From positions 52,106 to 116,105 of the forward strand of contig NZ_FMTT01000007.1 of the NCBI RefSeq assembly GCF_900100345.1: a stretch of 64,000 bases of DNA, written 5' to 3'. Positions 26,965-35,082 of this stretch are shown here, piece by piece (position 1 is the stretch's first letter; the number at the start of each line of letters is the position of its first letter). Source of the stretch: Paenibacillus tianmuensis (GTDB taxonomy: Bacteria; Bacillota; Bacilli; Paenibacillales; NBRC-103111). Position numbers and translations under genes: made by a program. The notes beneath the pieces are model-generated. The model ran no database searches, had not been told where the DNA came from, and saw only the letters and a program-made list of their open reading frames with translations.

Positions 26965-27525
26965 ATGAAGCTGCTGATCGGAGCAAGCGCCTCTTCGGCA
27001 ATCATCGAGTTGCCGTATTATATAAGGATTTTTCAGGAAAAGCTGCAAGCTGAAGTAAGGGTTGTTGTTTCGGACAACGTATCCAACTTCATCAACCCGC
27101 AGTTCCTTGGCGCTCATATCGAAGGGAAAGTGTATCAAAAAATGCTCGACCCAGCGTATGACGTCGCCGTGCCTCACTCTTTCCTTGCCTCTTGGGCGGA
27201 CATGTTCATCGTACTGCCCTGCACCGCCAACACGTTGGCCAAAGCCGCCAATGGATTTACGGATAACCTGCTTACCATGCTCATCCTTTGTTTTCCCAGA
27301 CCCGTCTTGTTCTTCCCCGCGATGAATCTGAATATGTACAACACGGCGGTCGTCCAAGCCAATGTGCAAAAGCTGCTCGATTTGGGCCACCATATCGCCA
27401 TTCCGGATGGAAATGTAACCGTTACCGCTACGGGAGAAAAAATGTCGGGAGGCCATCCCCCCAATCCTTATACGTGTGCCAAATACATTCAGAACAAGTA
27501 CGAACGATATTGTATGTCCACCTGA
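26965..27525 (+). CDS. HFCD-family flavoprotein, EpiD/LanD-like cysteine decarboxylase
   Basis: A 186-residue flavoprotein of the homo-oligomeric flavin-containing Cys decarboxylase family. EpiD and MrsD of this family oxidatively decarboxylate a peptide's C-terminal cysteine to an aminoenethiol; Dfp/CoaBC acts on phosphopantothenoylcysteine. Family marks are the start MKLLIGASASSAII, the region of the active-site histidine VPHSFLASWADM, LPCTANTLAKAANGFTDNLL (EpiD has PASANT here) and PAMNLNMY at about 118-125 (EpiD PxMNxxMW). There is no CoaB domain, so housekeeping CoaBC is unlikely. The next gene encodes a short peptide whose last residue is cysteine, which fits a peptide substrate. A strong AAGGAGGGG ribosome binding site precedes the ATG. 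Confidence 0.85.
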   Translation: MKLLIGASASSAIIELPYYIRIFQEKLQAEVRVVVSDNVSNFINPQFLGAHIEGKVYQKMLDPAYDVAVPHSFLASWADMFIVLPCTANTLAKAANGFTDNLLTMLILCFPRPVLFFPAMNLNMYNTAVVQANVQKLLDLGHHIAIPDGNVTVTATGEKMSGGHPPNPYTCAKYIQNKYERYCMST

Positions 27526-27563
27526 TCATCCATTTCTTTCTTCATGAAAGGAGGTGATATCAT

Positions 27564-27692
27564 ATGAAAATGGAAAACGCTGTAACTTTTCGTGGCGTAG
27601 ACGTATTGGATGAAGCTGTGGATTTGGCGGAATTGTCTTCGATTATTGATGACAATGAAAGTGATGCGAATGACAACTGTAATGGTTGCTAG
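27564..27692 (+). CDS. Candidate RiPP precursor peptide (42 aa, C-terminal CNGC)
   Basis: A 42-codon gene with one of the strongest ribosome binding sites in the window (AAAGGAGGTGATATC, properly spaced). The first part of the peptide looks like a leader: MKMENAVTFRG, then VDVLDEAVDLAELSSIID. An acidic/Asn-rich stretch follows and the chain ends in NDNCNGC. The two cysteines are the only ones, and the second is the C-terminal residue, as needed by EpiD-like decarboxylases. It sits between the flavoprotein and radical SAM genes. The leader cleavage site and the final product are unknown. I do not recognise it as a member of a named precursor family. Confidence 0.8.
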   Translation: MKMENAVTFRGVDVLDEAVDLAELSSIIDDNESDANDNCNGC

Positions 27693-27701
27693 GCAACGAC
27701 C

Positions 27702-27727
27702 GAGCTGGGAACATTCGTTTCCAGCTC
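27702..27727 (+). terminator. Stem-loop after the precursor gene (partial terminator)
   Basis: GAGCTGGGAAC (27702-27712) pairs with GTTTCCAGCTC (27717-27727) with one G-T pair and a 4-base loop. The following sequence has few T residues, so it probably attenuates rather than stops transcription, leaving the precursor mRNA in excess over the enzymes, as in many peptide clusters. Confidence 0.65.
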
Positions 27728-27758
27728 TTCTAATCTCATAAATAAGGCGGTGAATGAA

Positions 27759-29153
27759 GTGGAGCCATTTACAGTACTGCCACAAAGCAAAAGTTCAAAC
27801 GAAAAAAAACGGTATCGCGCCTCTCGTTACAATATTAAGGCAGTAGAGCCGGATGGAAGCATGTACATCACGAATACGATGTCGGGCGCCTTTATGCATA
27901 TCACGTCGGAACAGGTTCCCTTTGTCGATCAATTGCTTAAGCATGGAGCGGACGAACCGCTGGACGAGTTGGCCGCCCTCCTCAAGAAGCAAGGCTTTAT
28001 CGTTCGTGAGGATATCAACGAGTTTTTCCGCGCCCGTATGCTGCATGAAATGATCGGAAGAAGCGAGCAGAAGCTCAGACTTATTTTTTTAACGACCGAG
28101 CAGTGCAACTTCCGATGCAAATACTGTTATGAAAAATTTGAAAAAGGCAAGCTGCAGCCGGAGGTCATTCAAGGAGTGAAAACGTTCCTCCAGCACAAGG
28201 TCCGTTTTCTTAACCATTTGCAAATGAGCTGGTTTGGAGGCGAACCCCTCCTTGCGCTTGACGCTATAGAAGAGATCTCGCGGCATGTTATCCCCTTGTG
28301 CGACGAGTACGGCGTGACATACCGGTCAAACATAACCACGAATGCGTACCTGTTAACGAAAAAAAATATCGAGCGGCTGTTTGCCTGTCGCGTATTCGCT
28401 TTCCAAATTACGTTGGACGGCGACGCCGAGCAGCATAACGCTAACCGATATTTGCAGAACGGCGCTCCCACGTTCGAAACGATTTTTCAAAACCTGCTGC
28501 ACCTCAAGGAACGCCCCGAACCGTTCCGCTGTAAAATCCGCATTAACTTTGACCAGACGAACGTGCATCAGATTCCAAGCTTTATCCAAAAGCTCCGTGC
28601 GCATTTCGGAGAGGACCCGCGGTTCCGCATCGATTATTTCCCTATCGGCAAATGGGGGGGAGAGAACGACGAGAATCTGGAGGTCATTTCGATCAGGGAA
28701 TCGGTCAAGCATCAATTAAATCTATGCACGATGGGCCTGGAAGAAGGGCTTAGCAATGACATCGAAGACATTTTGAAGCCTGGAGGGTACGTTTGCTATG
28801 CGGCCAAATCCAACTCCTTCGTGATTGGTTCGGACGGCATCGTCTACAAATGCACCGTAGCCCTGTACAACGAAAACAATCAAATCGGACGCATCACGCC
28901 GGACGGACAAATGCGACTCGATGCCGATAAGCACGCGCTATGGATTATGAACGACGAGTCGGAGGATTCGGGCTGTAAATCCTGCTTCCTGCGACCATCC
29001 TGTCAAGGCGCGTCGTGTCCGCTTGTCCGGATCGAGAAAGGGGTAGCCCCCTGTCCCCCGTTAAAGTCCAAAATTAAAGAAGTCATCCGCATCGTCGGCA
29101 AGGAAAAACGTAAAATGGCGATACAAAGGCAGGCCACTTCCGCAAACGCGTAG
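27759..29153 (+). CDS. Radical SAM/SPASM peptide maturase
   Basis: A 464-residue radical SAM enzyme with a C-terminal SPASM region, the type that installs thioether or carbon-carbon links in ribosomal peptides. The N-terminal 90 residues (RYNIKAVEPDGSMYITNTMSGAFMHI) match the leading domain common in peptide-maturing SPASM enzymes. The cluster-binding motif is CNFRCKYC with Cys116, Cys120 and Cys123. FGGEPLL is the glycine-rich SAM-binding motif. The C-terminus has a cysteine set, YVCYA, YKCTVAL, GCKSCFLRPSCQGASCP and APCP, for two auxiliary clusters. The start is a GTG at 27759 with AAGGCGG 8 bp upstream; GTG 27750 is possible. It lies in the RiPP operon before the exporter. Confidence 0.9.
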   Translation: MEPFTVLPQSKSSNEKKRYRASRYNIKAVEPDGSMYITNTMSGAFMHITSEQVPFVDQLLKHGADEPLDELAALLKKQGFIVREDINEFFRARMLHEMIGRSEQKLRLIFLTTEQCNFRCKYCYEKFEKGKLQPEVIQGVKTFLQHKVRFLNHLQMSWFGGEPLLALDAIEEISRHVIPLCDEYGVTYRSNITTNAYLLTKKNIERLFACRVFAFQITLDGDAEQHNANRYLQNGAPTFETIFQNLLHLKERPEPFRCKIRINFDQTNVHQIPSFIQKLRAHFGEDPRFRIDYFPIGKWGGENDENLEVISIRESVKHQLNLCTMGLEEGLSNDIEDILKPGGYVCYAAKSNSFVIGSDGIVYKCTVALYNENNQIGRITPDGQMRLDADKHALWIMNDESEDSGCKSCFLRPSCQGASCPLVRIEKGVAPCPPLKSKIKEVIRIVGKEKRKMAIQRQATSANA

Positions 29154-29178
29154 GATGCGCGAGAAGGGGAAGCAACCC

Positions 29179-30408
29179 ATGCTCAACAAAAATTTCTTGA
29201 CATTTGTCGCGAGCGGAATGGTAAGCAGCATCGGGGACTTGCTCTATTTTTTTGTATTTTCCTGGTATATCGCATCAGCGACGCAATCCGTTCAATATAT
29301 GGGGACGATCATGCTGGTCAGCGGAATCACCCAATTTGCGGCCAGCATTTTTTGCGGGGCTTGGGTCGATGTATGGGGAGCCAAAACGATCATCGCCATC
29401 TCCAATGCCATACGCGCGCTGCTGATGATTGGATTGATGCTGGTGAGCATGACCCAGGCTCCGTCCCTGTATGTGCTTCTGCCGATCGCCATCGTATTTG
29501 CCATTACGGATGCCAGCTTTTATCCTGCGGTAGAGACGATCAAGCCTCAGCTTGTGTCCGAGGATCATTTAAGCCGAATGAACAGCGTATGGTACACCCT
29601 GGCCCGCATCTTGTCCTTAATCGCCCCTTCCATTAGTGCGCTGTGCATGAATCAGCTTGGCGTTCAAGCCTCCTTTCTTTGTATGGCCGGGTGCTATATC
29701 GCATCGGCGGCGCTTCTTCTATTCGTTCGTATTCAAAAGGTGCAAACCGAGCCTAAACCGGAGGCGGGCAAATGGAAGCACTATACGCAAAGCCTTAAGG
29801 AAGGCTGGATTTTTATTCGGAACAGCCGGATCATGATCACGCTCCTGTCGCTTATTTTTTGCGTAAATATCGGAGCGAACAGCCACGGCTTGCTGCTTCC
29901 GTTTTTAATGAAAAGCATGAACTGGGATGCGCAGCACATGTCGTACGTCTTTACGTGGCAAGCCGCTGCGGGGATCGTCTGCGGCAGTCTATTGTCAGTG
30001 AAAAGCGTGAAGCAGCCGACCTTTCTTTATGTGCTCCTTGGATTTTTGGGTCAGGGATTGGCGATTTTAACGGTGAACTTTTCTTCGACCCTTGTTTTTT
30101 TATGTTTAAATTTCGCCTGGTTGAGCGTATGTACGGCGTTGGTCAACATTTTTATCCGCACGATGATGCAGAAAGAAGTGCCCAACCGCTACATGGCGCG
30201 GGTCGGCAGTCTGTTTGCCGCGATTAGCATGACTTCGACGCCGTTGTCCCGTTTTTTTACAGGCTTTCTAAGCGACCGTCTCGGGGTAAGACAGATGTAC
30301 TTTTGGGCGGGCGCATTTGAAGTCGTGGTCGTCGTTGTTTTTTTCATGCTTTATAAGCAAATTACGGCGCAGCCCGGCGTGAAATCGCAAACGGAGGTTA
30401 GCGGGTAA
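29179..30408 (+). CDS. MFS exporter of the candidate RiPP cluster
   Basis: A 409-residue MFS protein with about twelve helices. It begins NFLTFVASGMVSSIGDLLYFFVFSWYIASATQS and contains GAWVDVWGAKTIIAISN, the A-loop of the family, followed by PAVETIKPQLVSEDHLSRMNSVWYTLARI, which resembles MFS_3-type peptide and macrolide exporters. Its position directly behind the maturase suggests that it exports the mature peptide or gives self-protection. ATG 29179 has GAAGGGGAAG 6 bp upstream; an ATG at 29155 is the alternative. No protease gene is present, so leader removal would need an enzyme from elsewhere. Confidence 0.85.
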   Translation: MLNKNFLTFVASGMVSSIGDLLYFFVFSWYIASATQSVQYMGTIMLVSGITQFAASIFCGAWVDVWGAKTIIAISNAIRALLMIGLMLVSMTQAPSLYVLLPIAIVFAITDASFYPAVETIKPQLVSEDHLSRMNSVWYTLARILSLIAPSISALCMNQLGVQASFLCMAGCYIASAALLLFVRIQKVQTEPKPEAGKWKHYTQSLKEGWIFIRNSRIMITLLSLIFCVNIGANSHGLLLPFLMKSMNWDAQHMSYVFTWQAAAGIVCGSLLSVKSVKQPTFLYVLLGFLGQGLAILTVNFSSTLVFLCLNFAWLSVCTALVNIFIRTMMQKEVPNRYMARVGSLFAAISMTSTPLSRFFTGFLSDRLGVRQMYFWAGAFEVVVVVVFFMLYKQITAQPGVKSQTEVSG

Positions 30409-30662
30409 GACTGGACGGCGGCTTGCCCGGTCCGACAGCTTGTCTAATTCCTATTTACGACCACTCGGCAAACTGTCGGAGTGGTCCCGGGCATGTCTCT
30501 GCACGCTTTGCGGTCGGCAGGATATCGCCTTGTTCGTAGCTTGTTACATCCATAAATTTCCATAGCTATGTACAGCCTTAAAACATGTACAACATTTACA
30601 TAGCGCTTTCGTCACTGTATTCGGTGATGAGTGGAAATCCGTGAATATGCTTAATCCACTGC

Positions 30663-30691
30663 CCGGAGAACAATCTCCGGTTTTTCTTTTT
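30663..30691 (+). terminator. Rho-independent terminator downstream of the RiPP operon
   Basis: CCGGAG (30663-30668) pairs with CTCCGG (30675-30680), followed by TTTTTCTTTTT. It lies 255 bp after the exporter; the region between (30409-30662) holds an imperfect long hairpin at 30425-30492 but no gene that I can support. Confidence 0.8.
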
Positions 30692-30821
30692 GCCGGTTCT
30701 GATATTGTTAATGATCCACAGGGTTAACTATGATGGGAGTTAAAGAATGGAACATGCGGAAATCGTGTCAAACCTGTTATACTAAACTTTAGCGATGTCA
30801 AACGAAAAGAAGAGGAACAAC

Positions 30822-31385
30822 ATGATCGGAACCTACTGCAGCTTGTATAAATTGTGCAAATGCTGCGGACAAAGCAAATATTACCGCCAGTTCCCGACCC
30901 GGGGCAACCGAAAGTCAAGCGGGTCCTCCCGCAAAAACGTATGCCGCAAATGCGAGCGGAAAAAGCCGGCCGCGCCAGCTCCGCAAGCGCCCCCAGTGCC
31001 GCGTAGGGCGAAGCTGCTGAGACAAGACCGGAAGGGCATGATTCGCATGAAGGGGAAAAGCAACAACGGCAGGCCGTGGATTCAAGAGATCGAATGGAGC
31101 CTCGCAGTGCTGTTGGTAGAGGAACGGGCGGCCGTTGTTGTCACGCCATACATGATTCGCCGGTTGTACAGCAACGACGATTTCCGCAGCATGATTATGA
31201 CCCGGGACCGTCATACGTGCCGCTACTGCGGCGGATACGGCGATACGATCGACCATATCGTCCCGAAATCCAAGGGAGGTCATACGACGCCGGTGAATTG
31301 CGTATGTTCCTGTTATGTGTGCAACCAGAGCAAGGCCGATCAAGATGCCACAGGATTTATAGAAAAGCAGCGTTCTCCCGTCTGA
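30822..31385 (+). CDS. HNH endonuclease domain protein
   Basis: A 187-residue protein with an N-terminal zinc-ribbon-like part (LCKCCGQSKYYRQFP, then VCRKCERK), a Pro/Ala linker and a C-terminal HNH nuclease domain: IMTRDRHTCRYCGGYGDTIDHIVPKSKGGHTTPVNCVCSCYVCNQSKAD. The DH, N and second CxxC are in the expected order. Such small HNH proteins occur in mobile elements, as restriction-like nucleases or as domesticated genes; no methylase, intron or phage partner is adjacent, so the role is unknown. ATG 30822 is chosen for AAGAGG just upstream; an ATG at 30795 lacks one. Confidence 0.8.
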   Translation: MIGTYCSLYKLCKCCGQSKYYRQFPTRGNRKSSGSSRKNVCRKCERKKPAAPAPQAPPVPRRAKLLRQDRKGMIRMKGKSNNGRPWIQEIEWSLAVLLVEERAAVVVTPYMIRRLYSNDDFRSMIMTRDRHTCRYCGGYGDTIDHIVPKSKGGHTTPVNCVCSCYVCNQSKADQDATGFIEKQRSPV

Positions 31386-31497
31386 ACTGGAGCAGCGCCT
31401 GCCTGTCTGCTCTTGATAGGCTTCTACGGTTAAGAAACTACGCAAGCACACAGTTATCCAAGCGTGCTGTCGAATATTACGAGCAGTGGTTATTGAC

Positions 31498-31770
31498 AGC
31501 ATGGCTCGACTCTTTACCGTAGTCCTGGCCGTTGTCATCTTGTTCATCTTCGTGCTGCTAATCTTCGGCAGGATTATCGGGTTAGCGCTTTACAATATTG
31601 TACATTTCCCGGGAAATTTCGATTTGTTGTAGAAGCTTGCGCAATATGCCATTCCGCTGTGACTATTGCTGTCGTATTCGTCCTGCTGTACCGCTTCACG
31701 CCGAATTCCTGGTCCATGTTCAGGGAAGTGCAGCAATGGAGGTTAGAACGTCTGTATGTTGAAATGTAGA
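31498..31770 (+). pseudogene. Remnant of a YihY/BrkB-type membrane protein gene
   Basis: From 31498 the frame reads SMARLFTVVLAVVILFIFVLLIFGRIIGLALYN then HFPGNFDLL, stops at a TAG where a TGG would continue as KLAQYAIPL, and after a one-base shift resumes as VTIAVVFVLLYRFTPNSWSMFREV. The LYRFxPN motif after a membrane helix is typical of the YihY (UPF0761) family, of which this would be a central fragment of about 80 residues. Both ends are missing. The rest of 31386-31775 holds no intact gene. Family assignment is from memory of the motif. Confidence 0.5.
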
Positions 31771-31775
31771 CATAA

Positions 31776-31819
31776 AAAGAGGAAGACTACCGTTCCCTCA
31801 GGTAGAAGTCTTCCTCTTT
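31776..31819. terminator. Bidirectional terminator hairpin
   Basis: AAAGAGGAAGACT (31776-31788) pairs perfectly with AGTCTTCCTCTTT (31807-31819); ACC and GGT add three inner pairs. It serves the minus-strand operon ending at 31839 and could stop plus-strand transcripts too. Confidence 0.85.
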
Positions 31820-31838
31820 GCTTTCATGGACGCTCTGC

Positions 31839-33764
31839 TTACGCTTCTTCGTCCTGAACAAGCGATGATACTTGCACGATGTAAGCTTTAACCGTCTTAT
31901 TTCCTTGCTTCAGATCCTCGGTGGAAGTGTACGTACCCGTTACGACCGCCGGACCGGCGCTGAATTTGAATTTGCCGGTCAGCACAATGTACAGGTCGTC
32001 GAACTTGACGATGGCCCGATTGTCCGTGACCGATTGGATGTCGCATTGGAACACGACCTTCGCGTTTTTGTGCTTTGGCAGTTCGTTGGCCACGATGCTT
32101 TTGACTTCCTTCGCGCCTTCTTTGGCATCCTTAGCCGCGCCGTCCTTCGTTTCTTTTTTGTCCGTGTCTGCGGCGTTGTCCGTCGTGAAGTCCTTGTCGA
32201 ACTTGACGAAGACATACCGCCCGCTGCGGTATTCGTAGACCGCTTTCGCTCCGGCTTGAGGTCCCGAAACTTCCGTACCGTTCTTGTCCTGACTGTTCTT
32301 ATCCATACTGTTCTTGTCCGCGCTGGTCTTTTCCGTCCGCTCGGGCACCGGATTATCGGCGCTTACGACGCCCTTACGCACCGTCTCCAGCTTGTCGGCC
32401 TCCAGATCAAGAATGGGCTTAAGCTCGGACCCGTGCGCTTCGAACGCGACATAGCGGGCTTTCCGCTTTTTGGAGGCCGCTTCGAGCAGCAGCACGGGCT
32501 GTCCTTCCGGGCTGAGCTCGTCGGCCGGGCGAAGCGATTTGACGGCGGCCAAGTCGCCTGGGACGGCTCCTTCCACGACCTCAATGCGTTGGTCCGGGAA
32601 CAAGCGGACGAGCACGAGCTTTTTCTTGTCCGTAACCGCCGCAGCTGCCGTTTGCGCGCCGTTCGACCCTTTCAGACTTGTGGCGGCGGTAAGGGCGCCT
32701 TCGATGCCGGCCTTTTGAAACAGCACGGCCGGATCGCTTTCCAATCGGCGCTGATCGAGCGCCTGCAGTTCTTTGGACGTGTCGCGGAACGCGTCGAGTG
32801 TTTTGTACAGCTCGTCGGCCTCCGCGTACTTTTTCGCGGCAATCAGCTGCTCCGCCCGGGCCAGCCGACCGTTTACCACCGTTTGAATATACCCGTTCAG
32901 CTTGCTGCTGTTACTGAAGAGCTCCTTGTTGGACTGCACGGTTTTGGCAGCGGCCAGAAAGCCGCCCAGATCGTTTTTCTCCAGCTTGACCAGTGTGTCC
33001 TGAGCCGCCTTCTCAAGTCTTGCAGCGACCCAGGGGGCTTCCCAGCCCCGATCCTTATAAAATTTTTGCAGTTCTCCGCCTTCCTTCAACATTTCATCCA
33101 GCGATTTGGATTTGACAATTGCGTCCAGTCGGCCTTGGTCGTATTTTTGCAGCAGCGGGTTCAGAGCTTTTCGCTTCGCCGCTTCGTCCTTATAGTAGAC
33201 TGCAGGAATTTGCAGCAGGAAGCCGACCGCGGTGTCGGTGTCGAATTTTTTCTTGGCGACGGCGCCCTCGACGTTTTGGATCAGCGCCGTCTTGACCGAG
33301 CCGAACGCTTCCGCGAAGCGTGCGTCGATATTGTAGGACGCCGCGGTTTCCGCGAACCGCTTCTGCGAGCCTTCGTCCAGCTTAGTGACCTGCGACTTGC
33401 TGGCCTGGTACGATTCGTACGCTTTCACCAAGCTGCCAGCATCGTTTACGGCAACCGCCGACGCGATCTGGTCGGTCAGAGACGAGAACAGCCGCTTTGC
33501 TTGCGTAACCGGCTGAAGAGCGCTGAGCGCCTGCTCCATTTCCGCTTCTTTATAATCGATGAAGCCGATGTTTTGCGCCTTGAGGAACAGCTCCTCGGCT
33601 TCGACCGCGTTGCCTGCGGCAAGCTGCGCCGCAGCCTGCTGGTAAAGCTCCGCTTTTTTCCACCAAGCGTACATTTTGAAGCCCGCCGTCAAAAGCAGGA
33701 GGACGAGGACGGCAATCGCGGCGTTTCTGTAACGGACGGACTGTTTATACGTAGAGATTGACAT
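31839..33764 (-). CDS. Membrane-anchored extracytoplasmic protein, TPR-like (tubulin-locus partner)
   Basis: A 641-residue protein with one N-terminal membrane helix (NAAIAVLVLLLLTAGFKMYAW) and a long outside part. Residues about 35-350 are almost wholly helical with TPR-like spacing (AELYQQAAAQLAAGNAVEAEELFLKA; AEQLIAAKKYAEADELYKTLDAFRD). A beta-rich region (about 380-480), a Lys/Asp/Ser-rich linker (SADKNSMDKNSQDKN) and a final beta-rich domain follow. I do not recognise a named family. It is the last gene of a three-gene operon divergent from the vWA-tubulin operon and probably belongs to the same machine as a scaffold outside the membrane. ATG with GGAGG upstream. Confidence 0.75.
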   Translation of the reverse strand: MSISTYKQSVRYRNAAIAVLVLLLLTAGFKMYAWWKKAELYQQAAAQLAAGNAVEAEELFLKAQNIGFIDYKEAEMEQALSALQPVTQAKRLFSSLTDQIASAVAVNDAGSLVKAYESYQASKSQVTKLDEGSQKRFAETAASYNIDARFAEAFGSVKTALIQNVEGAVAKKKFDTDTAVGFLLQIPAVYYKDEAAKRKALNPLLQKYDQGRLDAIVKSKSLDEMLKEGGELQKFYKDRGWEAPWVAARLEKAAQDTLVKLEKNDLGGFLAAAKTVQSNKELFSNSSKLNGYIQTVVNGRLARAEQLIAAKKYAEADELYKTLDAFRDTSKELQALDQRRLESDPAVLFQKAGIEGALTAATSLKGSNGAQTAAAAVTDKKKLVLVRLFPDQRIEVVEGAVPGDLAAVKSLRPADELSPEGQPVLLLEAASKKRKARYVAFEAHGSELKPILDLEADKLETVRKGVVSADNPVPERTEKTSADKNSMDKNSQDKNGTEVSGPQAGAKAVYEYRSGRYVFVKFDKDFTTDNAADTDKKETKDGAAKDAKEGAKEVKSIVANELPKHKNAKVVFQCDIQSVTDNRAIVKFDDLYIVLTGKFKFSAGPAVVTGTYTSTEDLKQGNKTVKAYIVQVSSLVQDEEA

Positions 33765-33783
33765 AGGCAGCCTCCTTTCCTTT

Positions 33784-34722
33784 CTACAGGATGCCTTGGA
33801 ATTCCGGGTCGAAGTCGTATTTCAGCTTCACGGCATCGCGCGCCTTCTGGGTCAGCTCGGGGTCGGCGTCCGGCTGCTCGGCAAGCAGCCGGCACAGCCG
33901 CAGCAGCCGGTCCTTCGGCAGCTCCTGGGCATGGTCCATCAGCAGGCTGCGGTACGCGTGCAGATTGGATTTTACGCGCAACGCGGCTCCGGCCGCCGCC
34001 GTCAGAACATCTCTTCCCTCGGGAAGTCTCTCGATCATGCCCCGGTATTTCATGACGTAGTCGAGCGCTTCGCGGGTAATCAGCTGAGGACGCACTTTGC
34101 CGATTTCATGCATGTATTCGATCACGTCTTTGTCGAAACGGTTCGGCAGAAGAGAGCTGAGCTCCAGATCCATGTCACTGCGCAAAATAAATTTGTTCAG
34201 GCAGTAAACCTTTAAGATTTTGATCGAGTCGTCGCGAATGAAATACCCGATTTCGCGGAACTTTTCATAGGCGGTCTTAAAGTCTTCCGCCCGGAGGTCC
34301 GTTTCCGCATCGTCGATGTCGAGCAGCAGGCCTTCGCGAATTTTTTGCTGATCTTGCAGGAGTAAACGGCTTAGCGTACGTCTATATAAAATAGGCTCGT
34401 AGCGCTTATGCAAAAAAACGTACAGCGCGAGCAGCAGAGCGGCGCCGACGACGGATAAAATCACTTGCTCTGCGTTGCGGGCGAGCAGGAAGGCGAGGGC
34501 GCCGATCGCGCCGACGGCCAGCATGCCGGTCTGCCTGTGGTGCTTCAAAACCGCTCCGGCCTGCTCGGGGACAGCGCTGCGGCTTTGCTCGGCTTCGCAC
34601 GAGAGGCAGCGGTCGTCCCACAGGCAAGAATACCGGCTGCAGCGGCGGCACTGCTTCAAACGGTCAAACAAATGCGAGGTTGCCTGCGTTTTGCGGAATT
34701 GAACGGCGGTCTTAGTCGTCAT
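33784..34722 (-). CDS. Zinc-ribbon membrane protein of the tubulin/vWA locus
   Basis: A 312-residue protein. The N-terminus carries a zinc-ribbon-like cysteine set (CRRCSRYSCLWDDRCLSC), then two adjacent membrane helices (TGMLAVGAIGALAFLLA and VILSVVGAALLLALYVFL) and a C-terminal helical cytoplasmic domain of about 190 residues (SRLLLQDQQKIREGLLLDIDDAE onward). No catalytic motif is seen. The ATG at 34722 has AGGGTG 6 bp upstream; a GTG at 34731 is possible. It overlaps the upstream small gene and is followed after 19 bp by the TPR-like gene, so the three appear to be one operon. Confidence 0.75.
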   Translation of the reverse strand: MTTKTAVQFRKTQATSHLFDRLKQCRRCSRYSCLWDDRCLSCEAEQSRSAVPEQAGAVLKHHRQTGMLAVGAIGALAFLLARNAEQVILSVVGAALLLALYVFLHKRYEPILYRRTLSRLLLQDQQKIREGLLLDIDDAETDLRAEDFKTAYEKFREIGYFIRDDSIKILKVYCLNKFILRSDMDLELSSLLPNRFDKDVIEYMHEIGKVRPQLITREALDYVMKYRGMIERLPEGRDVLTAAAGAALRVKSNLHAYRSLLMDHAQELPKDRLLRLCRLLAEQPDADPELTQKARDAVKLKYDFDPEFQGIL

Positions 34723-34864
34723 GGCGTTCACCCTGATTTAAACTTGCCGCGAATGCAGCATCAATGTCCGCAAGCGGAACATCTTGCTTCTGTCTATGAG
34801 AGCAATACATAAAAAATGCTAGAAGAAACAGGGCTCCAAGAGCCAACACAGCTACGGTCAGCAT
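34712..34864 (-). CDS. Small single-pass membrane protein (50 aa)
   Basis: A 50-residue protein with one membrane helix, MLTVAVLALGALFLLAFFMYC, and a short charged tail. The ATG at 34864 is chosen because GGGGAGAG lies 5 bp upstream; a longer open frame to 34978 has no initiation signal. It is the first gene of the minus-strand operon and overlaps the zinc-ribbon gene by 11 bp, which supports that it is real. Function is unknown. The 218-bp divergent region to the vWA gene should hold both promoters, but I could not fix them. Confidence 0.6.
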   Translation of the reverse strand: MLTVAVLALGALFLLAFFMYCSHRQKQDVPLADIDAAFAASLNQGERHDD

Positions 34865-35082
34865 GATTCTCTCCCCGGTATTTTCGAATTTGAAAGGCAA
34901 TAACTTAAGAATTCTGTAAGGTTTCGTTAGTGGAATTTTACTTTGTGACCAGTTAATATGTAGATTAGTAGACGACATGCAGTTCCATTGTACTACCCTC
35001 TACTGCAATTTACTACACTATACCATATTGGTTCGGAATGGTTCGACATCGGGCCGTCCATAGGTTTGGAGGAATGAACCCC

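Noticed and set aside
26691-27053. Open frame of 120 codons before the flavoprotein gene
   Set aside because: It has no ribosome binding site, its composition is that of an AT-rich leader, and it overlaps the promoter and the well-supported start of the flavoprotein gene.
26965-29153. Lanthipeptide or SCIFF-type cluster
   Set aside because: No LanB, LanC, LanM or protease gene is present, and the precursor lacks the multiple Cys and conserved C-terminal block of SCIFF peptides.
30425-30492. Long hairpin GCCCGG/CCGACAG with CTGTCGG/CCGGGC as a terminator
   Set aside because: The arms pair imperfectly over a long loop and no T run follows; a clear terminator lies further on at 30663-30691.
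31872-33761. Open frame of 629 codons on the plus strand
   Set aside because: It is the complement of the minus-strand membrane-anchored gene, with Arg/Phe/Leu-rich low-complexity sequence and no initiation signal.
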